The notes under the pieces: model-generated
Databases searched by the model: none
Told to the model about the DNA's origin: nothing
Seen by the model: the letters and a program-made list of their open reading frames with translations, nothing else
Assembly (NCBI GenBank): GCA_945859605.1
Contig: OX243824.1
Coordinates: 24,533,323 to 24,597,322 of the forward strand
Direction of reading: 5' to 3'
Length of the DNA: 64,000 nt
Origin: Lumbricus rubellus
Taxonomy: Eukaryota; Annelida; Clitellata; Crassiclitellata; Lumbricidae
In this document: positions 22,969 through 34,400 of the stretch, piece after piece
How the letters are laid out: every line of letters starts with the position of its first letter
Position numbering within the stretch: the stretch's first letter is position 1
Made by a program: the position numbers and the translations under genes

Positions 22969-23325
22969 GGCGTCCATGCGAGCATTCCTCTGTCTCTAGT
23001 GTTTCGTATAAATAGACCAATGCACGTTTTACAGCCATGCGATGATGGCTCATATAAATTGTATCTTTGCTATCAACGCGAAGTTCAACAGCTGCTGTTC
23101 TTGTAATCTCGTCGTCCAATCACCACCAACGGATCGTTAATCGCATGCGTGTGACGATGACGTGACGTCAGATGACAGACGTTGCAATAATAAGGACACT
23201 AGGAATGGCTGCTGTAGTCCTTTGAACTAACTCGTGGCTCATCCTAATGTGCGTATTAGTGCATGTGTCCGTGTATACAATGTACGTATGTATCTATGTA
23301 TGACGTCATACATACAACGTATTTA

Positions 23326-23562
23326 TGTATGTATGTATGTATGTATGTATGTATGTATGTATGTATGTATGTATGTATGTATGTATGTATGTATGTATGT
23401 ATGTATGTATGTATGTATGTATGTATGTATGTATGTATGTATGTATGTATGTATGCATGTATGTATGTATGTATGTATGTATGTTTGTATGTATGTATGT
23501 ATGTATGTAAGTATGTATGTATGTATGTATGTATGTATGTATGTATGTATGTATGTATATAC

Positions 23563-23593
<31 letters not shown>

Positions 23594-23628
23594 TGTATGT
23601 ATGTATGTATGTATGTATGTATATGTAT
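23326..23628. repeat. (GTAT)n microsatellite
   Basis: About 300 bp of ATGT/GTAT with few interruptions, ending right at SINE copy 2. Confidence 0.95.
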
Positions 23629-23631
23629 TGT

Positions 23632-23847
23632 GGGGCGCGGTGGTCTAGTGGTGGCGTCGTTGCCTTGAAGCCGAAAGGTTCGAGGTTCGAATCCACCTCG
23701 CCACGTAATGATCTTGGGCAAGTCCTTCACTCGCAATTGCTCAGCGCTTCGGCGTGAAACTCCGATGCAGTGTCCGCTCTGCATCGGGAGCGCATCTGAG
23801 TAGAGAGAGCTTGAAGGGGCGCAATAACAAGTGCAAATACAAACAAA
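23632..23847 (+). mobile_element. tRNA-derived SINE copy 2
   Basis: Complete head to tail. GGGGCGCGGTGGTCTAGTGG carries an A-box-like TGGTCTAGTGG, and GAGGTTCGAATCC is a B box about 35 bp later. A unique body follows, then the tail CTTGAAGGGGCGCAATAACA. It inserted at the end of the (GTAT)n run. Confidence 0.9.
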
Positions 23848-24124
23848 TTTATGCATGCATGTGTGTATGTATGCATGCACGTATGTATGTATGTATGCAT
23901 TAATGTATGCATGTATGTATATGCATTTATGCATGTAAACATGTATTTGTAAAAGCTGCCTTTGTTATTATTCGCATGCAAAGCGTTTCATGAACGACTA
24001 GTTAACTGCATTGCACATATTAGACGAGTGGAGGAGATGCGGCGTCGCCCGGTGTGCAGACATGCACAAGAAGGACTAAGTCTAAGTCTAAGCACATATT
24101 AGTGTAGAAAGCATGGATCCTCAC

Positions 24125-24258
24125 CCTGAGATAGATGTTGACGTATTTGGAGAACGCGAATGCATTGATATCGTGCGGCAGTTGTAGGTGAAGGTCAAGT
24201 AGAGCAACGCTTCCAGAGATGCTCACTAGTTGGCGCTCACTATGCGGTTCATGCCAAT
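24125..24258 (-). CDS. Myosin-XV-like pre-MyTH4 exon
   Basis: 134 bp: two bases that complete an Asp codon, then 44 codons. Acceptor GTGTTTTTTCAG, donor GTGAGG. It contains WHEPHSERQLVSISGSVALL and ends LPHDINAFAFSKYVNIYLR. The pattern LP-x-D-x-x-A-[FY]-x-[FL]-[SA]-K-Y-x-x-x-Y-[FL] directly before a MyTH4 domain is typical of MyTH4-FERM myosins. The 3' neighbour in the chain is 19141-19239. Confidence 0.8.
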
Positions 24259-24320
24259 CTGAAAAAACACACTCTCTCCAGTAAAAGCCAAACACAGTAT
24301 CTTAGTACGAACTCACCAAC

Positions 24321-24490
24321 CATGGGCGGAGTTTGGTTTCCGTTCTTGAAGGGGGGGGCAAACCCCGAGTCTTGGCCTTATTGGGAGGGCTAGCCCCGAG
24401 AAAGATACCATTTTCATGGTAAAAAAGTTGAACCTGAGCCTTCGTGGAGGGGCTTAGCCCCTCTCTAGCCCCTGATAAACTCCGCCCATG
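24321..24490. mobile_element. 170-bp hAT-like MITE (CATGGGCGGAGTTT)
   Basis: TIR CATGGGCGGAGTTT at left, AAACTCCGCCCATG at right. Flanks TCACCAAC (24313-24320) and TCACTAAC (24491-24498) form an 8-bp duplication with one mismatch. Same family as 54335-54472. Confidence 0.85.
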
Positions 24491-24498
24491 TCACTAAC

Positions 24499-25986
24499 AT
24501 AATTATTATAGCGCGTTTTGTGTAACTCACAGTAATAGTTAATAGCTTACCTATGACCTCTTATAGGAATTAAGTATCCTACACCACCACTCGCGACTTT
24601 GAAGCGGCACTCCAAAAAGTCAACAGGACATCGGCTAGCGTTTGATTTCAAAATATGTTGGAATCTTGCAGCATTGCAGCATTCTTGGTGGGTAGGCCTA
24701 TATCCGCAAATTCGCTCGGCCATAAAACTTCTAAGTTATTCTTTATGAAGAGTACACTATCGTATTTAGTATCCCAAGAGTGCGCGCTGCCAGAGCACTT
24801 TATGGCTACACTTCACGAAGAATGAAGGGTAGGCCTATGCTATTAAGTTTTAATCAAAGGTGCTCGCAGATATTTTTAAAGAAGGGCCAAGACACAATGG
24901 TCACGGTTCAATGTGGTTGAGAAAACCAGCACAGTAAATAAGAAACATGAATATTTTTCACAGAGGTTTCAATTTCAAATCGTTAATCATTAGTAGCCTA
25001 TCGTTAGTGGTTTATTGTGAAAAAATGCAGTCTATTGAAAATAAAAGAGTAATAGTTAAAAAATAGGTTTCAATTTCCATGGGGAAATGTGCCCCTTATG
25101 CGTTGGCGCTCATAGCCTACTTCTAACAGATCCGAAAGCGCGTTATACATGTAGCCTACTAAGATAATATTGTAGGCGATGAAAGATCATTGCTATTAAA
25201 GGCATCGGTACGCTGGTTGATTAAAGCAGCGCCATGCATTGCATATTATAGCAAAATTATCAGATTACCTCTTTAAAATAAACGATTATCAGCTAATCTG
25301 TGAATTATTCGGCTCATTGGCTTAATTCCTTGTTGAGTATGCTACATGTAAGTTGACGTTAACTTTGCCTATAATAATCTTATCAATATTTCCCTGAAAA
25401 TAATTAATTTATCTGGTAATTTAGTTTCCTGAGAAATACAGCTGTAGGCTACTGTGGCCACAACAATCAATTAATGTGTGACTTGTTTTGGTTTTGGCAA
25501 TTTACTTTAGCCATTGATGGCATTGAGTATAGGGCCTAGTCGACGTTGCCTTAACCCTAACGGTAGCCTAAACAATTTCATTTTTAAAAACGTTGTTATT
25601 AATTGACCTATAAGATATAGCCTACGATGTTCGGATAGGTCTAATGACTCTAATCTGTAAATGATCCAGCACACTGCGAATTTGGTCATTGCGTAGGCCT
25701 AATTGACGTTAACAATTTATAATACAGCTTCGAAAGATAATAATACGTGCAACTATTACCAATAGACGTTTCTTCAGATAATATACATGTAGATATCTCC
25801 ACGCTGAAGTGAAAATACAATGAAAAGCCTACGAGACGACTTTATTGTTATGGAGCACGTCGTTAAGAATGAACACGCCGAACGTCATGGCTCGTCATGA
25901 AAGCATTATTTGCGTTTCATATGGCGCAATTAAAATCCGCTGAATAAATCACACGTGCTCAAAATAGACATTTATATTGCGCCTTT
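24499..25986. other. Intron, no gene
   Basis: AT-rich apparently unique DNA with several TAGGCCTA/TAGCCTAC words. A minus-strand frame with a GTAAGC donor near 24549 exists, but using it would break the phase between the 26878-26956 and 24125-24258 exons. Confidence 0.6.
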
Positions 25987-26022
25987 GTAGCGGGTGCTAT
26001 GTAGTCTAGTGGTTAGGGTACT
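25987..26022 (+). mobile_element. Truncated second tRNA-like head
   Basis: GTAGTCTAGTGGTTAGGGTA resembles a tRNA 5' half with an A box. It abuts the full SINE starting at 26023, so it may be a remnant of another SINE family interrupted by it. Confidence 0.45.
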
Positions 26023-26237
26023 GGGGCGCGGTGGTCTAGTGGTGGCGTCGTTGCCTTGGAGCCGGAAGGTCCGAGGTTCGAATCCACCTCGCCGCGTAAG
26101 GACCTTGGGCAAGTCCTTCACTCACAATTGCTCAGCGCTTCGGCGTGAAACTCCGATGCAGTGTCCGCTCTGCATCGGGAGCGCCTCTGAGTAGAAAGAG
26201 CTTGAAGGGGCGCTATAACAAGTGCACATACAAACAT
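26023..26237 (+). mobile_element. tRNA-derived SINE copy 3
   Basis: Best-preserved copy. A box TGGTCTAGTGG, B box GAGGTTCGAATCC, body with GCGCTTCGGCGTGAAACTCC, and a tail including GGGAGCGCCTCTGAGTAG then CTTGAAGGGGCGCTATAACA. Confidence 0.9.
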
Positions 26238-26877
26238 ACTGAACTGTCAACCGCGAATAATAGGATTGAAATTCTTACCACGACAGAAATTTGTCTGTTT
26301 CGCCCGCGCACTGGTATTCAACTAAGCTGTAATGAGTAGGCTACGCCGACCGTACACTGTTGGATGTATCTCAATGACTGCAGTGGAAAGAAGAATGGGC
26401 GAAAGAAAGAATGGGGCCTTTGGCACCAGCACAGAAGCGGCAATCTCCCCAAAAACTTACAGCTATTTTTAACTGCTACTTTTTCCTTGTTAACTAATTT
26501 ATTCGCACCAAAGCCAATGGATGGGCCAAACGCCTCCAGATTCAGAGCATTAGAAAAAATGAAGTTTCTGACACTTCACAGTGTTCACACCCATGGCTGT
26601 CCAGGTCTGGATTTAGCGACTGTTCTAATTTTTCTTTTGTGAAGCGCTATGCAGATTCCAACAGCAGTTCCACAAGGGAACTGAAATTTGGCCTTGGCTG
26701 TGATTAGGCAACAACACAAAACCCCGATGTCCATACTGGACTCCTGTCTCCTACCTTTTCACGGTGGCCTAATAAATGGCAGGACGGCATTCAGATTGAA
26801 AAAAAGTGCCTGGACACCGTCCATAACCGTCCAGTCACCCTTTAAGACATAGTGCTCTATGTAATTATGATACTTAC
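26238..26877. other. Intron, no gene
   Basis: Nothing coding recognised. The stretch 26750-26850 (GTGCCTGGA(C/T)(A/G)CCGTCCAT) recurs around 56780-56820, so a dispersed repeat is present at both places. Confidence 0.6.
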
Positions 26878-26956
26878 CGTCAAGGTTTCGCAGTACGTAG
26901 AGCAGCTCCTTCGGTGCTTGAGCCATTTCACTCAAGTCGTATTGAATGGATAGATG
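26878..26956 (-). CDS. Myosin-XV-like exon, most 5' one found
   Basis: 79 bp, 26 codons plus one base. Acceptor AATCGTTTTAG and a perfect GTAAGT donor. It reads HLSIQYDLSEMAQAPKELLY, then VLRNLD. The final G joins AT of the next exon to keep frame. It lies in the segment between IQ and MyTH4 regions. Upstream motor or IQ exons were not found in this window; an intron of unknown length containing the Polinton may separate them. Confidence 0.7.
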
Positions 26957-27129
26957 CTAAAACGATTTGGATTGAAGCAAGATGAAAAATGGATCAACCG
27001 AATCGGTTTCACTTCAATCAGATTCTACCATCAGCTGAAAGAAAGACATGCAACGAATTCTACGCAACATAAGTCTATGAAGAAGGATTATCATACATTC
27101 CTACATGTATACGTACATAGGCCTACAAG

Positions 27130-27290
27130 CCCTACATACACATGCAGACAGACAAACAGACAGAAAAATCGACAGATAGGGAGACAGTCAGCCAGTCGGA
27201 CAAATAGACAGACAAAATATACAAATGAGCAGATAGAGACAGATAGAGGCCGAGATAAGACAGAGACAATGTAGGTTGAGACAGAGACAC
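27130..27290. repeat. (CAGA)n-like repeat
   Basis: Imperfect CAGACAGACAAATAGAC sequence. Confidence 0.8.
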
Positions 27291-27548
27291 AGATACACAC
27301 AGGTAGGCCTAGATACGAAGAATGAAAGCAGGGGTTTGTTTCAGTATTCCTTTGTGACAGCCTTGTGTCACTCATAGCATGTTCTGCGCAATTATCTTCC
27401 GCTTCAAAACCTTATTCGTTTCTGCCAAGAAAGGCGTGACTCAATAGTCACAGTGAATAATAGTCTCTGCAGCTATCTTGATTTCTAAAATAAAACAATT
27501 ACCGTACTGCAATGGACATGCATATCAATATACAAATTTCAGTCATAC

Positions 27549-27769
27549 TGCAAGGCCGTAGACAGAGTTTGATTTCGGGGTGTTTCTTCGGGGCAGACTT
27601 TTAGACGATCTTTTTTAGTCGTACTCGTCGGAAATGACTTTCCTACCATTTTTCGCCTAATTTCAGGTTTTTCATTATGTGCTTGTAAAATGCATTATAT
27701 TATTTTTACATTTTCCATTTCGTGGGTGTTCAAACACCCAAAACACCCCCACCCCTAGCAACGGCCTTG
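27549..27769. mobile_element. Probable hAT-like MITE (221 bp)
   Basis: Ends (TG)CAAGGCCGTAG and, reverse-complemented, CAAGGCCGTTG. Flanks AGTCATAC (27541-27548) and AGTCATAG (27770-27777) look like an 8-bp duplication with one mismatch. Contains GACGATCTTTTTTAGTCGT, a motif shared with other MITEs here. Confidence 0.55.
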
Positions 27770-27929
27770 AGTCATAGGTTGATTCATAAGGTAGCCATCC
27801 GAGCGCTGCCTGTAGCTTTCCAACATCGATCCAATTTGGTTCAAAAACTCTTAACTTGATGTCACTGGTAGCTCTTGTTGTTTTCTGTGCATTGTTTGGC
27901 TTGCTAATGAGATTTCTATTTTAGTTCGT

Positions 27930-28278
27930 TCAGTCAAGTATTTGTATAGCGCCTCTTCATGTAGTCCCTACTCAGAAGCTCTCTCGACTCTAGCACGACA
28001 AAAAGTACCGGTAGAGTTGTGAGCAAAATATATTTTAAAAAAATTTGCTAGGAGCTCCATACGTATGAGCTAAATCCAGACCACGTTTTTCTTGAATGAT
28101 TTGCCATTTAATTAACTCATGTAGGTGGAACAGGCCTATAATTATAGTCTTCCATGAACTGCGTATGGAAGATCCACGATGCGTAATATGATAGCCACTC
28201 TCTTGTGGGTCCTCTTCTTAATGAACATTTGGTTTCTTGCGTCGTTGATGATGGAAATCTGTGAGAGTAATGAATGGA
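27930..28278. other. Intergenic or intronic, LINE/SINE-tail remnant
   Basis: Near 27940-27990 the complement of a GGCGCTATA/TGAGTAG-type tail is visible (TATAGCGCCTCTTCATG...ACTCAGAAGC). The rest has no feature. Positions 28271-28278 are the left duplication of the hAT element. Confidence 0.5.
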
Positions 28279-30308
28279 CAGTGATGGGGAAAATACTTTC
28301 AAAAAGTATTTTGAGTATAAGTAAAAATACTTGATCATAAAAGTATTTAAAATACAAGTAAAAATACTTTTTTACAAAAGTATTTAAAATACAAGTATAA
28401 AATACTTGGCTCGGAAAAGTATTTAAAATACTAAGTACAAAATACTCACTGCCAAACTACATAAAAAATATGGAAGTCATATTGAATTGCGACAAAAAAT
28501 TCTTAACATAGAATTTTGATCATAAACAAACATTTTCTGTGTCTGGGTCCAAAGATGTTTGAGTCCGAGTCCAAGACAGTAGAGATGGGTTCTAGTTCTA
28601 GTCAGAGTTCGTTAACACCAAGATCCACAGAAAGACAGAATTTAATGGCATACAAAAAATATCGGTAGCCTACTATTTATGCAGATAGAATGGTCAATGT
28701 AATTTATCCAAATCTAAAATTTAAAAACACTAAATTAGGCTATATAAAGTTTTGTTCAGTAGTCTGGCACAATGGGATGGATAAAAATTCTCCCACTGCT
28801 GAACACATTGTCAAGCTCAATTAACGTACGTACCTTATAGGTCGCAAAGGTTTGTCAGTCACTCATTCAATTGAGTAAAGCGGGGAGGAGACCCGACCGA
28901 CGACTCCAATTGGAGCGTAGACTCGGAACCGACCTGGGCTGGCGAACCAAAGTCCACCGTGCCCACCTTCTCGTGGTGCGACCTGTTAGTAACCTTTCCG
29001 TATGGAAGGGTGAACGAACGGGCACGGATGGCAAACGGGGGGAAGGCAATGGCAAACCACCCCTTATCTTCTGCCAAGAAAATAGTCATGGTGTATCTAA
29101 AGAGTGAATCAACGATAGTCACCAAAGGTGAGACCCTCAGGCCTGAGGGTGACTTAATGGCTACTGGGGATGAGCACAGTGTCGATCTAACGGTTTGGAA
29201 AAGGAGCTGATGACGGCATGCGGTGAGGGAAGGAGAAGATGCGGAAGACCAAGGAAGAAATGGTTGGATGAGGTACAGGAAAAGTCTGGCATGAGACTGG
29301 AGGAACTAAGAGAGGCGACTAGGGAGAGGATCAACTGGAGAGGATGCACCAGGGCTTTCGCCAGAGCTCCAGTAGCTGACGGCACCAGGTGACCAGGTGA
29401 CCTTATAAAGTCTGCACTATAATTGAGACTTCCTGTCACAATTCTCTCCATCGGCAAAACCCTCTACGCTACTTTTTACGTAAGTGTTCGAAGTCTGTGG
29501 TATGATCCCTATAATCTCTTGTGATAATAATACAATACTCCAGCACAGGTCAACTAAGTGTTATTGGTGTCTTCCTGTATGCTGTAATTGGTCAAGTGTG
29601 TAGTCCAGGATCCATTAAATTAACTGGAGATCGATGTAATGAAACTCTGCGCCCGTTCCAAGGTCACAGAAGTTCTAATTTCCACCTGCCAATAAACATG
29701 TATGTCTAATGCCATCCTCATTTGTCCTATTCATAAACATCTCGATAGTTAACATATAGCCTAAGTCCTATTCTAGCAGCATAGACAAGTCCGTTGTGGT
29801 GTCACACATCAAACTGATTTCAAACATAATTATATGCGTGTCGATTTGATGCCTCGTGTAAATAGACGTGTACAATTGTACATGTGATTGGTAAACTCTT
29901 CCCCTACACCTTACATCAAATACACCTGCAATTAACTTCGCTCAAGCTGTGGTCAGCGGTGCCCAGCCAACCATAACAATGACTAACCACTCTCAACCTG
30001 TTTAATGGGCCATTGTACCTTCTGTTCAAGGGCTGGTTTGTTTGAGTTACCAAGAAGCCTGGTGCATGAGCAATTGAGCATGCAATAGGCCTATTGCACA
30101 GCTAATTGCAGCTGGTGAGATTAAAAGTATTTTGAAAAAGTATTTTAACATAATCACAATTTTAAGTACAAAATACTACCAAAAAAGTATTTTAAGTAAA
30201 AGTAAAAATACTTGATCACAAAAGTATTTAAAATACAAGTACAAAATACTTAGATTGTATTTAAAATACCATTTTAAATACTAGTATTTTAAATACTTCC
30301 CATCACTG
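28279..30308. mobile_element. hAT-type element, 2.03 kb, non-autonomous
   Basis: Ends CAGTGATGGGGAAAATACTT at left and, reverse-complemented, CAGTGATGGGAAGTATTTAA at right. A perfect 8-bp duplication TGAATGGA lies at 28271-28278 and 30309-30316. Both subterminal zones (28290-28450 and 30123-30300) are packed with AAAGTATTTAAAATAC-type repeats, as expected for hAT transposase-binding regions. There is no hAT transposase frame; the interior contains a LINE fragment and unclassified sequence. Confidence 0.9.
28860..29400 (+). mobile_element. LINE 3' fragment nested in the hAT element
   Basis: 29195-29392 encodes GRRRCGRPRKKWLDEVQEK, then LEELREATRERINWRG, the C-terminus of a LINE RT related to the 11820-12260 copy. 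The sequence from 28870 to 29190 is probably part of the same or an adjoining insertion (contains the 18-bp palindrome ACCCTCAGGCCTGAGGGT near 29128) but has no recognisable frame. Confidence 0.65.
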
Positions 30309-30520
30309 TGAATGGATAGGTCGACCACTGTGAACGTTGATGACTGCAGTCAGTGTGAGGTAATTAGTAACGCGGATCTCTGTTTTCAATCTGGATTTAT
30401 ATAGCGTCCACAGTGATGCGAACGCTTTCATTAGCGACGTGTGAGAAAAATATAAAAATCATGCAATGCTTCCTCAGTAGTGATTTCAGGAATTGTACAG
30501 TAGGGGGATGTTGCTCTCCG

Positions 30521-30522
<2 letters not shown>

Positions 30523-30591
<69 letters not shown>

Positions 30592-30664
30592 TCTCTCTAT
30601 CTCTCTCTGTCTCTGTCTCTGTCTCTGTCTCTGTCTCTGTCTCTGTCTCTGTCTCACTCTCTCA

Positions 30665-30750
<86 letters not shown>

Positions 30751-30990
30751 GTCGCAATCTCTGCTTCTTGTCCGTCTGTCTCTCTCTGCCTTTCTCTCTG
30801 TCTGTCTGCCTCTCTCTCTTGCTCTCTGTATGCCTCTCTCTGTGTATCCCTCTCCCTCTTTTTTGTCTCTCTGTCTGTCTTTGTGTCTGCCTCTGTCGTC
30901 TCTGTCTCTGTCTGTGTCTCTGTCTCCCTGCCTGTGTGTCTCTCTGTCTCTGCCTGTCTCTGTCTCTGTATGTCTCTATCTCTCTCACCT
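30523..30990. repeat. (CT)n and (CTGT)n arrays
   Basis: Long CT runs at about 30523-30590 and 30668-30746, with CTCTGT repeats between and after. All Ser/Leu-rich frames are artefacts. Confidence 0.95.
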
Positions 30991-31079
30991 TACCTTTCTC
31001 TGTCTTCTTATCCTTATGTGTATTACTGTGTCTACTCTCATCTTTCATTTCTTCGCCTCCTCTCCATAGAGTCTGGTGT

Positions 31080-31960
31080 ACTCCGTTCACTGTCACTCTA
31101 CACCACGATCATAGAAATCTTCTATCCATTCATTACTGCACTACAGATTACTCAATACTCATCTGTCTATTTTAATGTGTGCCATTGAATTCAAGGCAAC
31201 GCCTTTCCTGCTATCTTTTCTCTCTTGTTAGACTGGGCGTTAAAAATATTCTCACTGTAAGACCTCCGAAAAACTGGCGACAAGCTACATTTGACTTTTT
31301 CTTGTACATATTTATGCGTAGATGTTGCAAAAATAGATACACAGTTCAAGATGAATTTGCATCTTTTTAGGAAGCAATTTAGTAGTGAACTATATTTTTT
31401 GCGTTATCGTACTAATCAATCACCGCTTTATGAATATTCAGTAGAAAGCGTACCATTTCACCATTAGTAAATCGCCGAACTTTGAATATTCAACAGTCAA
31501 CGTCATAATTTCGTCATGAATTAAACACCACTTTATGAATATTCAGTAGCAACCATGCTGTCTCTCGGTTGTAAATAAACGTCGATTTTACTATAATTAT
31601 TATTCTATTTATGTGTTTCAAAAGTTCTAAACAATACAAATATGGCATAGTTATTAGTTATTAGCCGAAAATCAATACTGAGCCTATTTCGGTAATTATT
31701 TTGAGGTTATGGTGGTTCAATTGAATTATTTGCGTGAGGCGCTGCGACTGCCTTGAAAACGTGCTTGATGGTATGGGTCCGCAAGTGCATTGCTCAGCTC
31801 GGTAGGCCTAACAATCTTCTGCATGAGAGGCTTGTCCCAACTTGATTGTTTATAATGTGGTCAAGCTCGATGGTTATATCCGTTAATAAACAGTAGGGAG
31901 TAAATACCGGAAGGACGTGGTTAGGATCATTAGGCATATTAATGGCTGTACGCAGTCTGT
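31080..31960. other. No gene
   Basis: Three similar ATGAATATTCA(G/A)(T/C)AG words near 31432, 31484 and 31537 suggest a short degenerate repeat of about 50 bp. Nothing else. Confidence 0.5.
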
Positions 31961-31964
31961 CATG

Positions 31965-32190
31965 TCATGTCATGTCGCCATCGTCGCATCGCGACGGTTG
32001 GCTACATGAATGGACCTTTAATGCCCAGAGTCTTCTATTCCTTGTCGCGCTCATTAAGTCAGAGCCTACAAGTCCTGTCCAGTTCAGGACGTTGTCGATC
32101 CAAGATATCCTCGGCCTTCCTCGTCTCCGGTTCCCCTCCACAAAACACAGTACGCAGTCTGTCTTCGGACAATTCAGACTGCTGAGTTGT
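31965..32190 (-). mobile_element. LINE 3' fragment, minus strand
   Basis: Minus-strand frame encodes EGNRRRGRPRISWIDNVLN, then LMSATRNRRLWALKV, the C-terminus of an RTE-like LINE RT. Truncated at both sides. Confidence 0.75.
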
Positions 32191-32340
32191 GCATGCATGC
32201 ATGGGCGGAGACTTATGGGGGGGGGGGCAAGGGAACGGTCCCCCAATGTTTATAGTTGGGGCCGTCCATGCATTTGTCCCCCCCCCTAATGCTTACGTGT
32301 TAGGACATGCATTGCTTACATAAACTGAACTTCGGGAGAT

Positions 32341-33560
32341 CTTGGTGACCATCAAATCGGATAAAGCCGCTGGGTACGACAACATACTCCCGGAATTTCT
32401 AAAACACCTGGGTACAGCCAAGGGCGGATACAGAAACTTTGGACGGGGGGGCCAAAAATTCTTGGTTGGTCTTGGGTCTGGGAAAAATGTTTGTCCTTCC
32501 GGGTCTGGAAAATTTTTCTTTCATATCCGCCAAAAAGTTGATGACCTTTTTTTTAGTCATCTGGCAAAATTTTTGGGAAAAAATAATACCATTTTGTCCG
32601 CCAAAAAAGTTGATGACCTTTTTTTAGTCATCATGCCATTTCCAAATGGGGGGGGGCTCGATACATAAGAATTCTAAATGGGGGGCCATGGCCGGATAAG
32701 CCCCCCTGGATCCGCCCCTGGGTACAACGTCGTTTTCACGGCTTGCATTCTTCTATGTAAAAGTCATCCAAGAGTGGAACATTCCGAGGGAGTGGAGACA
32801 GGCGAAGATAATCGCCATCCAAAAGCGGGGGAAGGATCCGGAAGAGGCGGCGAGTTATCGCCCCATCTCCCTGTTGTCGGTATGTTTCAAGACACTGGAG
32901 AGGCTGATGCTGAATAGAATCAGGCCGATCCTGGACGAGAAAATAGTGGTGGAACAAGCTGGCTTCAGACAAGGACGATGCACGGGGGATCAGGTGCTCG
33001 CACTCACCACGTTCATCGAGAACGGGTACCAGGAAAGGCTAAAGACAGGGGTGGTGTTCCTGGACCTGACAGCGGCCTATGACACGGTGTGGCACGCTGG
33101 GCTACTGATGAAGATATCCTAGATTCTACCATGGTGGTTCACCAAGACTGTCGCGGTTTTCATTGGAAATAGACGCTTCAGGATTCACTTGGGTAATGGT
33201 ATGAGCTCGTGGAGAACTCAGAAGAATGGTTTCCCCCAGGGGTTAGTACTTTCGCCGTGTCTCTTCAACGTGTACATAAATGACCTCCCTACCACAAGGT
33301 CTCGGAAGTTCGCATATGCAGATGACATCGCTCTAGCGGCCCAGGCAGCATCACTGGAAGAAACGGAACGGGTGCTAAATGCAGATATGGAACTCCTGAC
33401 GGAATACCTTAAGACTTGGCGACTAATCCCGGGCACTACAAAGACGGTATCGTCAACCTTCCATCTCCACAATGCGTAGGCTAGCAGAGAACTAAACATC
33501 TTCCTAAACGGGCAAAGGATGAAGCACGAAGCACACCCGGTTTACGCCCAAAATGTCGCT
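32341..33560 (+). pseudogene. LINE reverse transcriptase, broken
   Basis: The RT domain of a non-LTR retrotransposon is spread over several frames. SDKAAGYDNILPEFL is at 32350-32415; after an interruption come PEEAASYRPISLLSV, ERLMLNRIRPILDE, EQAGFRQGRCTGDQVL and VVFLDLTAAYDTVWH. The catalytic FAYADDIALAAQ block is at about 33310-33345. Breaks: a 302-bp MITE at 32419-32720, a stop at about 33120 (MKIS*) and a stop at 33477. The copy is dead. Confidence 0.9.
32419..32720. mobile_element. 302-bp hAT-like MITE inside the LINE
   Basis: Ends CAAGGGCGGATACAG and (reverse complement) CAGGGGCGGATCCAG. Duplication GGTACAGC (32411-32418) against GGTACAAC (32721-32728). It splits the RT frame. Two GATGACC(T)nAGTCATC motifs lie inside. 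Confidence 0.85.
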
Positions 33561-34400
33561 CCTCGGCGATCGTCTTTGGGACACTCGTTCGTCTCCCCCG
33601 AATTTCTAGACCAAGTCTCCGCCTATGCAGACACGCCCTTAGTGTATACAAAGGCTTTTATGTAATACAATGTAAACTAATTTGAAGCTATTAGCAGTGT
33701 CCATTCAGTAGTAGGCCTACGTCCAGTGTGAATACCCGAAAGAAGTGTTTTTTGATTACTGGACAAACGGATCATTGTAGTTCAAGAGCGAAGGGGTCGG
33801 AGGGAAGCTGTAGAATGAGGAGAGTGAATGAAATCTCTGAGATCTTTCGGAGCAAACCCAGTTGGAAATAGGAGGAGCGAGTAAAGTTGGTAATAATTAT
33901 GTGGCCAGTGAGAAAAAGTGCTTGAAATAAGAGTAGTATTAGGCCTATCTGCCATGTATACAAAATGAACAAAAGTGGCCCTAAGACAAAGAACTCTAGC
34001 TCTGTGACAAAAAGGGGACCTAAACAGACCTGAAGTTTCCAGATAATTATGATCATCTGAGAGCGTTCAAATCAGTAAGATCGAAACCAGAGGACAGGAG
34101 TAGGCCCACATTTACATAGGTGACCACTGTATCTGCCAGGCCACCAAAATGTCTTCTCTTTTGAAGGTTTCCTATTTCTTGTACAATTGCTTGTCCATCA
34201 ATAATTTGTCTGGAATCGGTCACTTGAAGTGCGTCGTGACTTATGAGCATATAGCAAAATTTGGTCATGTCTCATATTATATGCTTTCCCGCAGCGGATT
34301 GCCTACAGGGTCTGTGTGTTGGTTAGGCGGTGCTTTGAGGGATTAGCCCCTTGGTATCTGCAAGAACTCTGTTTCCCCACCCCGGATGTCCAGCGTCGTT
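33561..34400. other. No gene
   Basis: No coding frame, TE end or tandem repeat that I can support. Confidence 0.6.

Noticed and set aside
23632..23705. A functional tRNA gene
   Set aside because: A and B boxes are present, but the sequence does not fold as a full tRNA and is the head of a repeated SINE.
24549..24640. Extra myosin exon with GTAAGC donor
   Set aside because: Including it would break the frame between two exons that join directly with matching phase and sense.
32200..32320. MITE with GGGCGGAGAC end
   Set aside because: One end resembles the CATGGGCGGAG family, but no second end or duplication could be found.
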